A DNA stretch of 64,000 nt from Leucobacter muris (GTDB lineage: Bacteria; Actinomycetota; Actinomycetes; Actinomycetales; Microbacteriaceae). The position numbers and the translations under genes were made by a program. Position 1 is the first letter of the stretch. Each line of letters opens with the position of its first letter. The stretch lies in assembly GCF_004028235.1 (NCBI RefSeq), contig NZ_CP035037.1:1488001-1552000 (forward strand). Direction: 5' to 3'. Positions 17,322-27,300 of this stretch are shown here, piece after piece. Under the pieces are notes generated by a model. It was not told the origin of the DNA and made no database searches. It worked only from the letters and a program-made list of their open reading frames with translations.

Positions 17322-18174
17322 ACTCTCCGCCCTGCGCGAGGGGCTGCCAGCAGCGGTCGAGCGCCTCGCGGAACCAGCGCAGCCGCCGTTCCTCGGGCGG
17401 GGCCTGCGGCACGCCGTCGATCGCGGCGACCAGCCGGATGCCGTGCAGCGCGTTCACCGCCCAGACCTCGTGGCGCGCGAGCTCCGCGACGGTGGCGCTG
17501 CGGGGTTGCGGGCGGCCCACCCGTCCGCGGCGGGGCGTCTCGCCGAGCAGACGGCGGCCGCCCGCCTCGACCAGCAGCCGCTCGGTCACCGACCGCACTC
17601 GGCGGCTGCTCGCCGACACCGCGCCGCGGGGCTCCCGATCGTCGCCGGCGCGGGGCCACCAGAGCAGGCTCGTGGTCGCGCCCTCGACCGCGCGACCGCG
17701 CCAGTCGACGAGCAGCGCCTCGGCTCCGAGCCGGCGGTTCACCGCCGTCAGCCGATCGAGGTTCGGGCCCTTGCGCTCCGGGTGTTCGAGGGGGAGCGGA
17801 GGCGCGGTGCGCAGTTCGATGGCGGTGCGCAGCTCGGGCAGCGGTCGCAGCGAGAGGCCGAACTCGGGAGCGCGATCCGCCGCGCCCCGCAGCTCGAGCC
17901 GAGGAAAGCCCTCGCCGTACGCCGCGATGCGTGGCAGCGCCTCTGCGAGGAACGCATCGACGGCGGCGTGTGCGGCGGACTCGCGGGAGTCCGGGGCGCG
18001 CAGCGCCGGGCGGGGATCCGGCGCGGGCGGCTCCCCGAGCAGCGCCTCGATCGCCGACCGCCTGAACCGCTCGACGTGCAGTGAGAGCCCGCGCACCTCG
18101 GCGCCCCCGGTGCGGAGGTTCACCCGTACCCGGAACGAGTCGGCCACCAGCAGTGCGCCAGGAGAAGTTGCCAC
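17308..18174 (-). CDS. pabC: Aminotransferase class IV, probable aminodeoxychorismate lyase
   Basis: A 288-residue fold-type IV PLP enzyme. The likely PLP lysine is Lys135 in ERKGPNLDRL, with the conserved Glu at 164 in the VEGATTSLLWW block and the EVWAVNALHGIR motif near the C-terminus. It is divergent from pabB, so conversion of aminodeoxychorismate to p-aminobenzoate for folate is the best assignment; a branched-chain or D-amino-acid aminotransferase is less likely. GTG 18174 is fixed by a TAGTCT -10 exactly 6 bp upstream, implying a leaderless message. Confidence 0.78.
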   Translation of the reverse strand: MATSPGALLVADSFRVRVNLRTGGAEVRGLSLHVERFRRSAIEALLGEPPAPDPRPALRAPDSRESAAHAAVDAFLAEALPRIAAYGEGFPRLELRGAADRAPEFGLSLRPLPELRTAIELRTAPPLPLEHPERKGPNLDRLTAVNRRLGAEALLVDWRGRAVEGATTSLLWWPRAGDDREPRGAVSASSRRVRSVTERLLVEAGGRRLLGETPRRGRVGRPQPRSATVAELARHEVWAVNALHGIRLVAAIDGVPQAPPEERRLRWFREALDRCWQPLAQGGEFTTA

Positions 18175-18180
18175 GCGCTC

Positions 18181-18186
18181 AGACTA
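18181..18186 (-). promoter_or_regulatory. -10 element for leaderless pabC
   Basis: TAGTCT on the minus strand, followed by 6 bp and the GTG at 18174. Confidence 0.55.
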
Positions 18187-18292
18187 CCGCCGGTGCGGGC
18201 GTGCGCGCCCGGGGCGGGGGGCCGGGGCGAGTGAGAGCAGGGGGAGCGAGTCGCGATCGGGGGCGACGGCCGTGGAGCGGGAGCGGTCTCGG

Positions 18293-18298
18293 TAGGGT
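18293..18298 (+). promoter_or_regulatory. -10 element for leaderless pabB
   Basis: TAGGGT followed by exactly 6 bp and the GTG at 18305. The pabC and pabB promoters face away from each other within 107 bp. Confidence 0.55.
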
Positions 18299-18304
18299 GG
18301 TCGG

Positions 18305-19831
18305 GTGACGGGGAGACGGGCCTGGCCGAGCGACGCGGAGGAGATCGCGCGCGTGCTCGCCGCGAGCGGCCGGCCCTGGGTCTGGTTCGACGGCGCGGCG
18401 GCGGCCCCGGGTGAGCCCCGGGTGAGCTACCTCGGGGTGGCGAGCGAGCTGCGGATCGCCGAGACCGGCCTGGAGCGCGAGTTCCTGGCGGGGTTGCGGG
18501 CGGCGCCGGGGGCGGCCGCGGTGACGACCGCGGTGCCGGGCCTGCAGTCGGGCTGGGCCGTCGCGCTGGCGTACGAGTTCGGCGTGGCGCTGCTCGACCC
18601 CGTTGCGGGCGGTGATCTCGGAGACGGCGGCAGAGGCGGCGGCGGCCGGCCGACGGGGATCGGCGGCGCGGCCGACGGCGACTGCGACGAGGGCCCTGCC
18701 GGGGCGCCCGGCTTCGCGCTGCGCCTCGACGGCGTGCTCGCGATCGACCACGACCGCGGGGCGGTCGAGCCGCGGGGCGACACGTCCGAGCTCGCCGCCC
18801 TGCTCGGCCCCGCGTCTCTCGGCTCTGGCCCGTATCTCGGACCGGAGAGCCCTGATTGCTCCGAGGCATCGGCGAGCTCCGAGACATCGGCGGGATCCGA
18901 GAGGTCGGCGGGATCCGAGGCCACGGCCGTGCCGGCCGCTGCGGGCAGCGACTGCGCCGCTCGACCCGGCCCTTCTGCCGCTGCACCCCGGTGGCGCCGC
19001 ACCGACGCCGCCTACGCGGCCGAGGTCGAGGCCTGCCGATCCGCGATCCGCGACGGCGAGGCCTACGTGCTGTGCCTCACCGACACCGCCGAGATGCGCG
19101 GCGACTTCGACCCGCTCGAACTCTTCCTGCGGCTGCGGGCGGGCGGCGGCGCGGTGCGCGGCGGCGTCATCGTGGCGGGAGACCGCGCACTCGTGAGCGC
19201 GAGCCCCGAGCGCTTCCTGAGCGCGCGGGGCCGACGGATCCTCACCCACCCGATCAAGGGCACGCGGCCGAGAGGCGCGACGCCCGACGCCGACGCCGCT
19301 CTCGCCGCGCAGCTCGCGAGCGATCCGAAGGAGCGGGCCGAGAACCTCATGATCGTCGACCTCATGCGCAACGACCTCAGCCGCGTGTGCGAGGTCGGCT
19401 CGGTGGGGGTCGAGGGCTTCCTGCGCGTCGAGACCCACCCCCACGTGCATCAGCTCGTGAGCACCGTCGGCGGCGAGCTGCGGGCGGGTCGAGATGTCTT
19501 CGACGCGATCGAGACGTGCTTCCCCGGCGGCTCGATGACGGGCGCGCCCAAGCGGCGCGCGGTCGAGATCCTGCGGCAGCTCGAGGGCGCCCCGCGCGGG
19601 CTCTACGCCGGCTGCTTCGGCTGGGTGGACGACGGCGGAGACGCCGAGCTCGCCATGACGATCCGCAGCGTCGAGCTGCGCGCCGGTGGAGCCGGGCCGG
19701 GTGCGGCGCGCATCGGCGCAGGGGGCGGGGTCACCGCCGACTCCGATCCCGAGCGGGAGACCGCCGAGAAGCACCTCAAAGCCGCGCCGCTCCTCGCCGC
19801 GCTCGCGCCGCGCGAACCGCGGTCACGGTAG
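18305..19831 (+). CDS. pabB: Aminodeoxychorismate synthase component I (chorismate-binding)
   Basis: A 508-residue chorismate-binding protein. PIKGT with Lys318 distinguishes aminodeoxychorismate synthase from anthranilate and isochorismate synthases, which have Ala at that place. LMIVDLMRNDLSRV and the C-terminal CFPGGSMTGAPK are also family hallmarks. It makes 4-amino-4-deoxychorismate from chorismate with a PabA glutaminase that is not in this window. Between the N-terminal region and the catalytic core lies a low-complexity insert (about residues 105-215) that ends in Ser/Glu-rich near-repeats. The GTG start is fixed by the leaderless promoter. Confidence 0.88.
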   Translation: MTGRRAWPSDAEEIARVLAASGRPWVWFDGAAAAPGEPRVSYLGVASELRIAETGLEREFLAGLRAAPGAAAVTTAVPGLQSGWAVALAYEFGVALLDPVAGGDLGDGGRGGGGRPTGIGGAADGDCDEGPAGAPGFALRLDGVLAIDHDRGAVEPRGDTSELAALLGPASLGSGPYLGPESPDCSEASASSETSAGSERSAGSEATAVPAAAGSDCAARPGPSAAAPRWRRTDAAYAAEVEACRSAIRDGEAYVLCLTDTAEMRGDFDPLELFLRLRAGGGAVRGGVIVAGDRALVSASPERFLSARGRRILTHPIKGTRPRGATPDADAALAAQLASDPKERAENLMIVDLMRNDLSRVCEVGSVGVEGFLRVETHPHVHQLVSTVGGELRAGRDVFDAIETCFPGGSMTGAPKRRAVEILRQLEGAPRGLYAGCFGWVDDGGDAELAMTIRSVELRAGGAGPGAARIGAGGGVTADSDPERETAEKHLKAAPLLAALAPREPRSR

Positions 19832-19857
19832 CGCGGTCGCCGCGGCGAGCCCCGCCC

Positions 19858-19870
19858 GGGGGGGGGGGGG
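19858..19870 (+). repeat. Run of 13 consecutive G upstream of leuS
   Basis: A homopolymer of 13 G lies 22 bp before the leuS -10 hexamer, next to where a -35 would fall. Length variation by slippage is possible, as is a base-calling error. Confidence 0.9.
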
Positions 19871-19891
19871 CGGGCGCGCCCGCATCCGCGG

Positions 19892-19897
19892 TATTCT
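19892..19897 (+). promoter_or_regulatory. -10 element for leaderless leuS
   Basis: TATTCT ends 6 bp before the ATG at 19904, supporting that ATG over the GTG at 19955. Confidence 0.5.
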
Positions 19898-19903
19898 TGA
19901 GGA

Positions 19904-22468
19904 ATGTGTGCGAGCCCGCGGCAGTGGGCGATCCCGAACGAGATCGAGGTGTGTGTGACCGAGCAGCAGGCGCGTGAGGCCGAGGGCTACGACTTCCGGG
20001 CGATCCAGGACCGCTGGCTCCCCGTCTGGGACGAGCTGAAGCCCTTCGAGGTGAGCCGCGACAGCGACCGTCCCACCAAGTACGTGCTCGACATGTTCCC
20101 GTACCCGTCGGGCGACCTGCACATGGGTCATGCCGAGGCGTTCTGCTTCGGAGACGTGCTCGCCCGCTACTGGCGCGGACGCGGCTACGACGTGCTGCAC
20201 CCCATCGGCTGGGACTCCTTCGGCCTGCCCGCCGAGAACGCCGCCATCAAGCGCGGCGTCGACCCCCGCGAGTGGACCTACGCCAACATCGACCAGCAGA
20301 AGGCGTCGTTCCGCGCCTACGCGCCGTCGTTCGACTGGAGCCGCGTGCTGCACACGAGCGACCCCGAGTACTACAAGTGGAACCAGTGGTTGTTCCTCAA
20401 GATGTACGAGAAGGGCCTCGCCTACCGCAAGGCGAGCTGGGTCAACTGGGATCCGGTGGACCAGACGGTGCTCGCCAACGAGCAGGTGCTCGCCGACGGC
20501 ACCTCCGAGCGCTCCGGCGCGATCGTGGTCAAGAAGAAGCTCACCCAGTGGTACTTCCGCATCACCGACTACGCGGATCGCCTGCTCGACGACCTCGACC
20601 AGCTCGAGGGCCAGTGGCCCTCCAAGGTGCTGAACATGCAGCGCAACTGGATCGGCCGCTCGCGCGGCGCCGAGGTGGAGTTCGAGATCGAGGGCCGCGC
20701 CGAGAAGGTGCCCGTCTTCACGACCCGACCCGACACGCTGCACGGCGCGACCTTCATGGTCGTCGCCCCCGACTCCGACCTGGCCGCCGAACTCGCCTCC
20801 GGCGCCTCGCCCGAGGTGCGCATGCAGTTCCAGGCATACCTCGAGCAGACGCAGAAGCAGACCGAGATCGAACGCCAGAACGCCGACCGTGAGAAGACCG
20901 GCGTCTTCCTCGACCACTTCGCCGTCAACCCCGTGAACGGCGAGCGCATCCCCGTCTGGGCCTCCGACTACGTGCTCGCCGACTACGGCCACGGCGCGAT
21001 CATGGCAGTGCCCGCGCACGACCAGCGCGACCTCGACTTCGCACTCAAATTCGAGCTGCCCGTGCGCGTGGTGCTCGACGTGCGCGACGAAGACGGCGCT
21101 CGGCTGCCGGACCCCGCCGAGAGCGGCGTCGCACTCGTCGGCGACGGCACGCTCGTCAACTCGGCCGAACTCGACGGCCTCGCCAAGACCGACGCGATCG
21201 CGAAGTCCATCGAGGTGCTCGAGCAGCGCGGCACCGGTCGCGCCGCCACCACCTATCGTCTGCGAGACTGGCTGATCTCGCGTCAGCGCTACTGGGGCAC
21301 CCCCATCCCGATCTTGCACGGCGCCGGCGGCGAGATGAAGCCCGTCGACCAGTCGTCGCTGCCCGTCGAGCTGCCCTCATCCGAGGGGCTCGACCTCAAG
21401 CCGAAGGGTTCCTCACCGCTCGGCGCCGCGACCGAGTGGGCCACCGTCGTCGACCCCGAGACCGGCGAGAGCTGGACGCGGGATCCCGACACCATGGACA
21501 CCTTCGTCGACAGCTCCTGGTACTACCTGCGATTCCTGTCGGCGAACGACGACACCCAGGCCTTCGACCCGGCCGAGGCGAAGCGCTGGGGGCCCATCGA
21601 CCAGTACGCGGGCGGCGTCGAGCACGCGATCCTGCACCTGCTCTACTCGCGCTTCATCACCAAGGTGCTGCACGACCTCGGCTACCTCGAGTTCGAGGAG
21701 CCCTTCACCGCGCTGCTGAATCAGGGCATGGTGCTGCTCGACGGCGCCAAGATGTCGAAGTCGAAGGGCAACCTCGTCGAGTTCGCGAGCGAGCTGCGCG
21801 AGCACGGCGCCGACGCGCTGCGCGTCACCCTCGCGTTCGCCGGCCCGCCCGAGGACGACATCGACTGGGCCGACGTGTCCGTGCAGGGCTCGGCGAAGTT
21901 CCTCGCGCGCGCCTGGCGCATCGCCGATGACGTGCAGAGTTCCGGCGCGCCCGTCGGCGCCTCGTTCGCCGGCGGCGACGCGGCACTGCGCAAGCACACC
22001 CATCACCTGCTGGGCGACGCACCCGGGCTCGTCGAGGCCTACAAGTTCAACGTCGTCGTCGCCCGCCTCATGGACCAGGTCAACGTCACCCGCAAGGCCA
22101 TCGACTCGGGCTGCGGCGTCGCCGATCCGGCCGTGCGCGAATCGGCCGAGGCGATCGCTCTCATCCTGTCGCTCTTCGCGCCCTACGCCGCCGAAGACAT
22201 GTGGGCGAAGCTCGGGCATGAGCCCACCGTCGCGCTCGTCGAGTGGCCCGTGGCCGACCCGTCGCTGCTCGTCGAGGACGAGGTGACGATGGTGGTGCAG
22301 GTCGACGGCAAGGTGCGGGATCGCCTCACGCTGCCGGCGTCGGTGACCGAGGCCGAAGCCGAGTCCGCCGCCCGCGCCTCAGCGGCCGTGCAGCGCGCGA
22401 TCGGCGACCGCGAGGTCGTGAACGTCGTGGTGCGCGTGCCGAAGATCGTGAGCATCGCCACGAAGTAG
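19904..22468 (+). CDS. leuS: Leucyl-tRNA synthetase
   Basis: An 854-residue class Ia synthetase that charges tRNA-Leu. HMGH is at residues 73-76 and KMSKS at 616-620. The CP1 editing domain has the threonine-rich TTRPDT stretch near residue 275 and the following [11 protein letters not shown] block. The C-terminal anticodon-binding and LeuS-specific domains are complete. The ATG is preferred because a TATTCT -10 lies 6 bp upstream, as at other leaderless genes. An in-frame GTG at 19955 with a GAGG site is a fair alternative that better fits the usual family N-terminus. No partner genes. Confidence 0.95.
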   Translation: MCASPRQWAIPNEIEVCVTEQQAREAEGYDFRAIQDRWLPVWDELKPFEVSRDSDRPTKYVLDMFPYPSGDLHMGHAEAFCFGDVLARYWRGRGYDVLHPIGWDSFGLPAENAAIKRGVDPREWTYANIDQQKASFRAYAPSFDWSRVLHTSDPEYYKWNQWLFLKMYEKGLAYRKASWVNWDPVDQTVLANEQVLADGTSERSGAIVVKKKLTQWYFRITDYADRLLDDLDQLEGQWPSKVLNMQRNWIGRSRGAEVEFEIEGRAEKVPVFTTRPDTLHGATFMVVAPDSDLAAELASGASPEVRMQFQAYLEQTQKQTEIERQNADREKTGVFLDHFAVNPVNGERIPVWASDYVLADYGHGAIMAVPAHDQRDLDFALKFELPVRVVLDVRDEDGARLPDPAESGVALVGDGTLVNSAELDGLAKTDAIAKSIEVLEQRGTGRAATTYRLRDWLISRQRYWGTPIPILHGAGGEMKPVDQSSLPVELPSSEGLDLKPKGSSPLGAATEWATVVDPETGESWTRDPDTMDTFVDSSWYYLRFLSANDDTQAFDPAEAKRWGPIDQYAGGVEHAILHLLYSRFITKVLHDLGYLEFEEPFTALLNQGMVLLDGAKMSKSKGNLVEFASELREHGADALRVTLAFAGPPEDDIDWADVSVQGSAKFLARAWRIADDVQSSGAPVGASFAGGDAALRKHTHHLLGDAPGLVEAYKFNVVVARLMDQVNVTRKAIDSGCGVADPAVRESAEAIALILSLFAPYAAEDMWAKLGHEPTVALVEWPVADPSLLVEDEVTMVVQVDGKVRDRLTLPASVTEAEAESAARASAAVQRAIGDREVVNVVVRVPKIVSIATK

Positions 22469-22815
22469 GGGCGGCGGTCGGCGCGTCGGAGCCGAGACCC
22501 GCGCGCTCGGTCACGTCGCGGCGCGCCCGTGGTGCCCGCCTCGGGTCGGTGCTGGTTCGCCGACGTGCGGGTTTGCTGGCGTGCTGACTGGTTCGTCGGC
22601 TGGCCGGTTTGCGGGCAGGCTGATTCGCGTGCTGACTGGCTGGCCGGCCTGCTCGCGTGCGGCGGTGGTGTCGTGCGTACGGCGGCCCTCGCGCGGGTTG
22701 CGCCGCCCGTGCGCGTCGTTTCGGCGACGTCGTTCACAGGAGACCGTTCCGCGGGTGGGGCGAACACTTCTCCACAGATGCGCTCCATCGGCCCGGATGC
22801 TCCGCTCGCGCCGCC
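22469..22815. other. Intergenic region between leuS and comEA
   Basis: No gene is supported in this stretch of nearly 350 bp. It holds an imperfect direct repeat (GCGTGCTGACTGG at 22579-22591 and 22627-22639, with further GGCTGGCCGG copies). The minus-strand open frame here is repetitive and has no coding signature. The end of the region carries the comEA promoter. Confidence 0.6.
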
Positions 22816-22821
22816 TAGCGT
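22816..22821 (+). promoter_or_regulatory. -10 element for leaderless comEA
   Basis: TAGCGT followed by 6 bp and the ATG at 22828. Confidence 0.5.
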
Positions 22822-22827
22822 GGGCGC

Positions 22828-23845
22828 ATGAGCCACTGGGAGCAGCTGCACGAGCGTCGCACGGAGACGGCGGCGGGGTCGCCTGCCGGCGCCGGGCCCC
22901 GGCATCGCAGCCCGCACCGAGCAGTGCCGTCGGCGCCCGAGGGCGGGGGTGCTGCGCCGGCGCGGCCGACTGCGACGGCGCGGTACGCTGAGTCGGCAGA
23001 ACCGGAGGCGATCCACGGTGCCGTCGACTCCGATCCGCACTCGCGGCCCTGGAACTCAGAGGCGATCCTGGAGCGCGGACTGTGGCGGGAACGACCCGCT
23101 GCGGTGGCTGCGCACGGGGCGCCGCCCGCACTCGAGCAGCACGATGCGGTCTCGCCTCGACGGCGCCTCAGCCGAGCGGTCGCCGTGCCCGTGCTCGCCG
23201 GCGCCACGGTGCTGGTCGTCGCCGTGCTGATCGCCATCGCAGTCGTGGCGCTGCGGCCGGGCGGTGCCGGTGCGATGCTCGACGCGAGTGCGAGCGACGG
23301 GGGAGCGGCGGGCGCGGGCGTCGACGGGGCCGCCGCCGATGGGAGCGCCGGGTCCGCGGGTCCGGGCAGCGCCGCGAACGGCGATGCCGCCGCGGGCGGC
23401 GTTCGCGCTGCGCCGTTGTACGTCCACGTGGTGGGCGAGGTGGTGAGCCCTGGCGTGGTCGAGCTGCAGGCCGGCACCCGCGTCGCCGAGGCCATAGAGG
23501 CGGCCGGGGGAGCGACCGGCGCCGCCGTGCTCTCGGGTGTGAACCTGGCCCGCGCGGTCGCCGACGGCGAGCAGATCGTCGTGCCGAACGCTCAGCAGGT
23601 CGCAGAGGGCGCGCGCGATCGGGCAGCCGGATGCGGGCGGTGCAGGCGAAAGCGGGGTCATCGACCTCAACACGGCGGATGCCACCGCCCTCGAGGCCCT
23701 GCCGAGGGTTGGCCCGGCGCTCGCTCAGCGCATCATCGAATGGCGCGCCGCGAACGGCCGCTTCGCCTCGATCGACCAGCTGCTCGAGGTGCCGGGGATC
23801 GGGGCGAAGACGCTCGACGGATTCAGAGAGCTGGTGCGGGTGTGA
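22828..23845 (+). pseudogene. comEA: ComEA competence DNA receptor, frameshifted
   Basis: ComEA binds double-stranded DNA outside the membrane during transformation. The first frame encodes a charged cytoplasmic segment, one membrane span (about residues 118-142) and an SLBB domain (VHVVGEVVSPGVVELQAG near residue 195). The helix-hairpin-helix DNA-binding domain (VIDLNTADATALEALP, then EVPGIGAKTLDGF) is intact but lies in another frame, from about 23627 to the stop at 23843. The shift equals loss of 2 bases or gain of 1, and a GCGCGCGCG tract at 23609-23617 lies in the joining segment. As read, the first frame runs on into comEC without a stop. It may be a sequencing error rather than true decay. 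Confidence 0.85.
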
Positions 23846-26751
23846 ACGGTGCGGGGTCGCGGCGGGCGATGCCCCGCACGGACGCCGCGGCGCCGGCACT
23901 GCGCATCGGGCACGAGGTCGAGCGCGAGGTCGAGCCCGAGGCAGTCGTGCCGGAGGTCGTGCCGCACCGCGCCCCGGCTGCCTCGCGCACGCGATCACCG
24001 CCGGGCAGCTGGCGGCTGTTCGGCCCGGCCCTGCTCGTCTGGGCGGCCGCGGCCTTCGCCGTGGTGAACCCCGGCACCGGCCGCTGGATCGCGGTGGCCG
24101 CGATCGGGGCAGGAGCGCTGATGATCGCGCTCGCGGTGATCGCAGCCGGTGCTGGCGTCGCCGCGGGGGCCCGTTCCGCCGGCGGCACGGAGCACGGGGC
24201 GACCCGGGCGACCGGTACGAGCGGTACGCCTCTGCGGGCGGAGGCGCATCGGTCGGTCGGAGCTTCGGAGGAGCACGGTGCGGCCGAGACGGCCGGGCGC
24301 GTGCTCGCGGGTCGGGAAGCCGGCGGTCGGTCGGCCGTGGGGCGGCGACGGGGCGCACGCGGCAGCACCCGGGGTTTCGCGATGGCGGGCTGGGCGGCGC
24401 GCACCGCGCTGCGGCACGGTGCCGTGCTGTGCGCAGCGCTCGCGCTGCTGGGTGCGAGCATCGACTCCGGTGAGTGGGCGCGCGCGGATCCGCGACTCGC
24501 CGGGGCCGCCGCAGAGCAGCGCGAGCTGCGCCTCGACGTCGTGCTGCGGGGATTCCCGCGTTCGCAGCCGGCCGAGTTCGGCGGCGAGCGAGGCTGGGTG
24601 GCGGCGGCGGTGCCGACGCCTCGCGGCGAGGTGCCGATCGTGCTCTGGCTGAGCGCCGAGACGGAGATCGAGTCGAGCGCCGACACGGAGACCGAACGGG
24701 GCTCCGAAGCGGTGAACGAGTCGAGTGCGGGTGCGGTGAACGGGTCGAGTGCCGGTGGACGCGCGAGCTGGGCGCCAGGCACGCGTCTGATCGTGCACGG
24801 GGTTGCCGTGCCGCTCGAACCCGGTGCGGCGGCCGCCTACGGCGTCAGGGTGGGCTCGGCTCGGGGCGAGCCCGCGAGCGGTTGCCTCGATGGGGTCGTC
24901 GCCGATGTCGGGACGGCGGCCGCCGATCTTCGCGGCGGGCTGCGCGAGGCCGCGGCGCAGGTGCCGGGCGCTGAGCTGGTGCCGGGGCTCGCGGTGGGCG
25001 ACACCGCCCTCGTCGGGGCGCCGCTCGAACTGCGCATGCAGCAGAGTTCGCTCACCCACCTGGTCGCCGTATCGGGCGCCAACTGCGCGCTCGTGACCGG
25101 CGCCGCGATCTGGCTCGCCGGCCTGCTGGGCGCTGGGCGTCGCCTGAGAATCGCACTCGCGGGGATGATGCTCGCGGGCTTCGTGTTCGTTGTGGGGCCC
25201 GACGCCAGCGTGCAGCGCGCCGCCGTGATGGGCGCGGTCGTGCTCGCCTCCGGCTTCGGGGGCAGACGAGCGGTCGCGCTGCCCGCGCTCGGCGCCGCGA
25301 TGCTCCTGATGCTGCTCACCGAGCCCTGGCAGGCGCTGCAGCCGGGCTTCGCGCTGTCGGTCGCGGCGACGGCCGGCATCCTGCTGCTCGTCCCCGAGAT
25401 CGTGCGCCTGCTTCGGCGGGTGGCGCCGGTACCGCGGTGGATCGTGCTGCCCGTGGCCGTCGCGCTGTCGGCCCAGCTCGCGTGCGGGCCGTTGCTGCTG
25501 CTCCTGCAGCCGGGGATCCCCGCGGTGGGTGTGCTCGCAAACGTGCTCGCGGGCCCTGCCGTGCCGCTCGGCACGGGCCTCGGCCTGATCGCGCTGCTGG
25601 CGCTCCCGATCTCGCCGACGCTGGGAGAGGAGGCCGTAGCGGTCGCCGGTCTGCCCGCGCGGTGGATCTCCGCGACGGCCGAGGTCACGGCGCAGCTGCC
25701 GCTCGCGCGCTGGCCGTGGCCGGACGGCTGGGCCGGGGCGCTGCTGCTCGCCTTCGTCGAGCTCGCACTGCTGGCGGCGTGGTCGTTCGCCGCCCACCGG
25801 ATCAGGCTTCCCGAGGATCGCGCGGCCGGTCGCGTGCCCTGGCGCGGGTGGCGACAGCTCTCGACGCGCGGTCGCGCGGTCGTCGCGGTGCTGCTCTGCG
25901 CGGCCGCCGGAACCTTCTCAGGGCCGGTGCTCGTCGCGCCGGCCGTCGCGAGAATCGGCACACCCTCGGACTGGTTCGTCGTCGCCTGCGATGTAGGGCA
26001 GGGTGATGCGATCCTGCTGCGCGACCCCGACCGTCCGGCCGAGGTGATGCTCGTCGACACGGGCGACGACCCCGCGCTGCTGCGCATCTGCCTCGACCGC
26101 TTCGGTGTGACGCGCATCGCCCTGCTCGTGCTCACCCACGACGATCGTGACCACGTGGGAGCCCTGAGCGAGGTGATCCACACGGTCGAGGCCGCGCTGG
26201 TCGCCCCCGACAATCGCGAAGACGGTGGGTCTCGACCGGTGCTCGCGCAACTGCGCGCCGCCGGTGTGCCGCACCGGACCGGTGAGACCGGGCTGCGCGG
26301 CGGTGGCACGGGTCTCGGCTGGGAGGTGCTCGCGCCCGCACCGGGCGCCGTGCCCGCCGACTCGAACGCCGCCAGTCTCGTGCTGCGCGTCGAGGCCGGC
26401 GGGGCGCTGGTGATGCTGCTCGCCGACACCGGCGAAGACGAGCAGCGCGCGTTGCGCGCCGGCGGCGCCGATCTCAGCGCCGCGGTCGTGAAGATCGCGC
26501 ACCACGGCAGCCGGGACCAGGATCCGGTGCTGGCCGGCGCCATCGGCGCCGAACTGGCGCTCGTCTCGGTGGGCGCGGGTAACGGCTACGGACACCCCGC
26601 GGCCGCCGCGCTCGCCGCCTTCGCCCGGGTCGGAGCCCGCCCGCTGCGCACAGACCGTCACGGATCCCTCGCGATCAGCGGCTCGCCGGGTGAGCTACGC
26701 GCTTGGGCGGAGCGGACCTCCGCCTCGTCGCCCGAGACCGCTGCCCCCTGA
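23842..26751 (+). CDS. comEC: ComEC/Rec2 competence DNA channel
   Basis: A 969-residue polytopic protein that carries single-stranded DNA through the membrane during uptake. It has the N-terminal DUF4131 region, a long hydrophobic Competence domain (about residues 390-660, with LTHLVAVSGANCALVTG at its start), then a metallo-beta-lactamase-like domain from about residue 712. That domain shows CDVGQGDAILL, HDDRDH at 766-771 and KIAHHGS. An acidic Ser/Glu insert lies near residues 273-312. The GTG overlaps the comEA helix-hairpin-helix stop (GTGA), which supports it as the native start. Because of the comEA frameshift, the current sequence also allows a 1307-residue fusion from 22828. Confidence 0.88.
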   Translation: MNGAGSRRAMPRTDAAAPALRIGHEVEREVEPEAVVPEVVPHRAPAASRTRSPPGSWRLFGPALLVWAAAAFAVVNPGTGRWIAVAAIGAGALMIALAVIAAGAGVAAGARSAGGTEHGATRATGTSGTPLRAEAHRSVGASEEHGAAETAGRVLAGREAGGRSAVGRRRGARGSTRGFAMAGWAARTALRHGAVLCAALALLGASIDSGEWARADPRLAGAAAEQRELRLDVVLRGFPRSQPAEFGGERGWVAAAVPTPRGEVPIVLWLSAETEIESSADTETERGSEAVNESSAGAVNGSSAGGRASWAPGTRLIVHGVAVPLEPGAAAAYGVRVGSARGEPASGCLDGVVADVGTAAADLRGGLREAAAQVPGAELVPGLAVGDTALVGAPLELRMQQSSLTHLVAVSGANCALVTGAAIWLAGLLGAGRRLRIALAGMMLAGFVFVVGPDASVQRAAVMGAVVLASGFGGRRAVALPALGAAMLLMLLTEPWQALQPGFALSVAATAGILLLVPEIVRLLRRVAPVPRWIVLPVAVALSAQLACGPLLLLLQPGIPAVGVLANVLAGPAVPLGTGLGLIALLALPISPTLGEEAVAVAGLPARWISATAEVTAQLPLARWPWPDGWAGALLLAFVELALLAAWSFAAHRIRLPEDRAAGRVPWRGWRQLSTRGRAVVAVLLCAAAGTFSGPVLVAPAVARIGTPSDWFVVACDVGQGDAILLRDPDRPAEVMLVDTGDDPALLRICLDRFGVTRIALLVLTHDDRDHVGALSEVIHTVEAALVAPDNREDGGSRPVLAQLRAAGVPHRTGETGLRGGGTGLGWEVLAPAPGAVPADSNAASLVLRVEAGGALVMLLADTGEDEQRALRAGGADLSAAVVKIAHHGSRDQDPVLAGAIGAELALVSVGAGNGYGHPAAAALAAFARVGARPLRTDRHGSLAISGSPGELRAWAERTSASSPETAAP

Positions 26752-27288
26752 GTTCGCCGCCCTCTGAGTTTGCGGCTTCCTCAGACCGTCACCCCGCCGC
26801 CTCGGCGAGAACCGCCCGCCCGTGTCGTCGTTCCCCGCGCCGGCCCTCGCCCTTCGCCGCCCCGCCCGCCGCGCCCGCCGTTGCCTCCGTTCAGGCCGCT
26901 CCCTTCGGACCCCTCCGTTCCGTCTGTTCCGTCTGTTCCCTCCGTTCCTTTCGTTCCGGTCGGTTCTCTTCGGTTCCTCCACCCCCGGTCTCCGCTTCCC
27001 GGCTCCGGCCTGCCTCGCCTCACGCACCGATCGACCTTCACGCACCGATTTCTCCGGGATTGAGGTGCTTGAGCGTGAATCGGTGCGGCGGGGGAAGGAT
27101 ATTGCAGGCGCGCGGTGCGGTGGGGAGGGATATGCGGGCGGGTCGGGGCCGGGATCGCCCGACCTCGGGCGTCGTGCCGGGCGGCGTGCGGGGCGCCGCG
27201 GGAGGCCGCTCCGGAAGGCGGCGTGCGGAGCGCCCCCGCGAGGCCGCCCCAAGGCCGCCCCGGAGACCCGGCACCGGGGCCGGGCGAG
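26752..27288. other. Intergenic region between comEC and holA
   Basis: About 540 bp with no supportable gene. It contains five copies of a degenerate 9-bp unit (GTTCCGTCT-like, 26917-26961), and a 10-bp inverted repeat (27041-27050 with 27078-27087, loop 27 nt). Open frames through it are Pro/Ser- or Arg-rich on both strands and match no family I know. Confidence 0.6.
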
Positions 27289-27294
27289 TAGGGT
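27289..27294 (+). promoter_or_regulatory. -10 element for leaderless holA
   Basis: TAGGGT followed by 6 bp and the GTG at 27301. Confidence 0.5.
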
Positions 27295-27300
27295 TGAGGG

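Noticed and set aside
19955..22468. GTG 19955 as the leuS start
   Set aside because: It has a GAGG site and suits the family N-terminus, but the TATTCT hexamer exactly 6 bp before ATG 19904 matches the leaderless layout of other genes. Kept as an alternative.
23600..23645. Programmed ribosomal frameshifting in comEA
   Set aside because: There is no slippery heptamer, stop codon at the shift point or downstream stimulatory structure, and two other genes show comparable indels at repeats.
22828..26751. A natural ComEA-ComEC fusion gene
   Set aside because: The intact helix-hairpin-helix domain in another frame, its stop overlapping a ComEC GTG, and the presence of similar indels nearby favour two genes with a frameshift.
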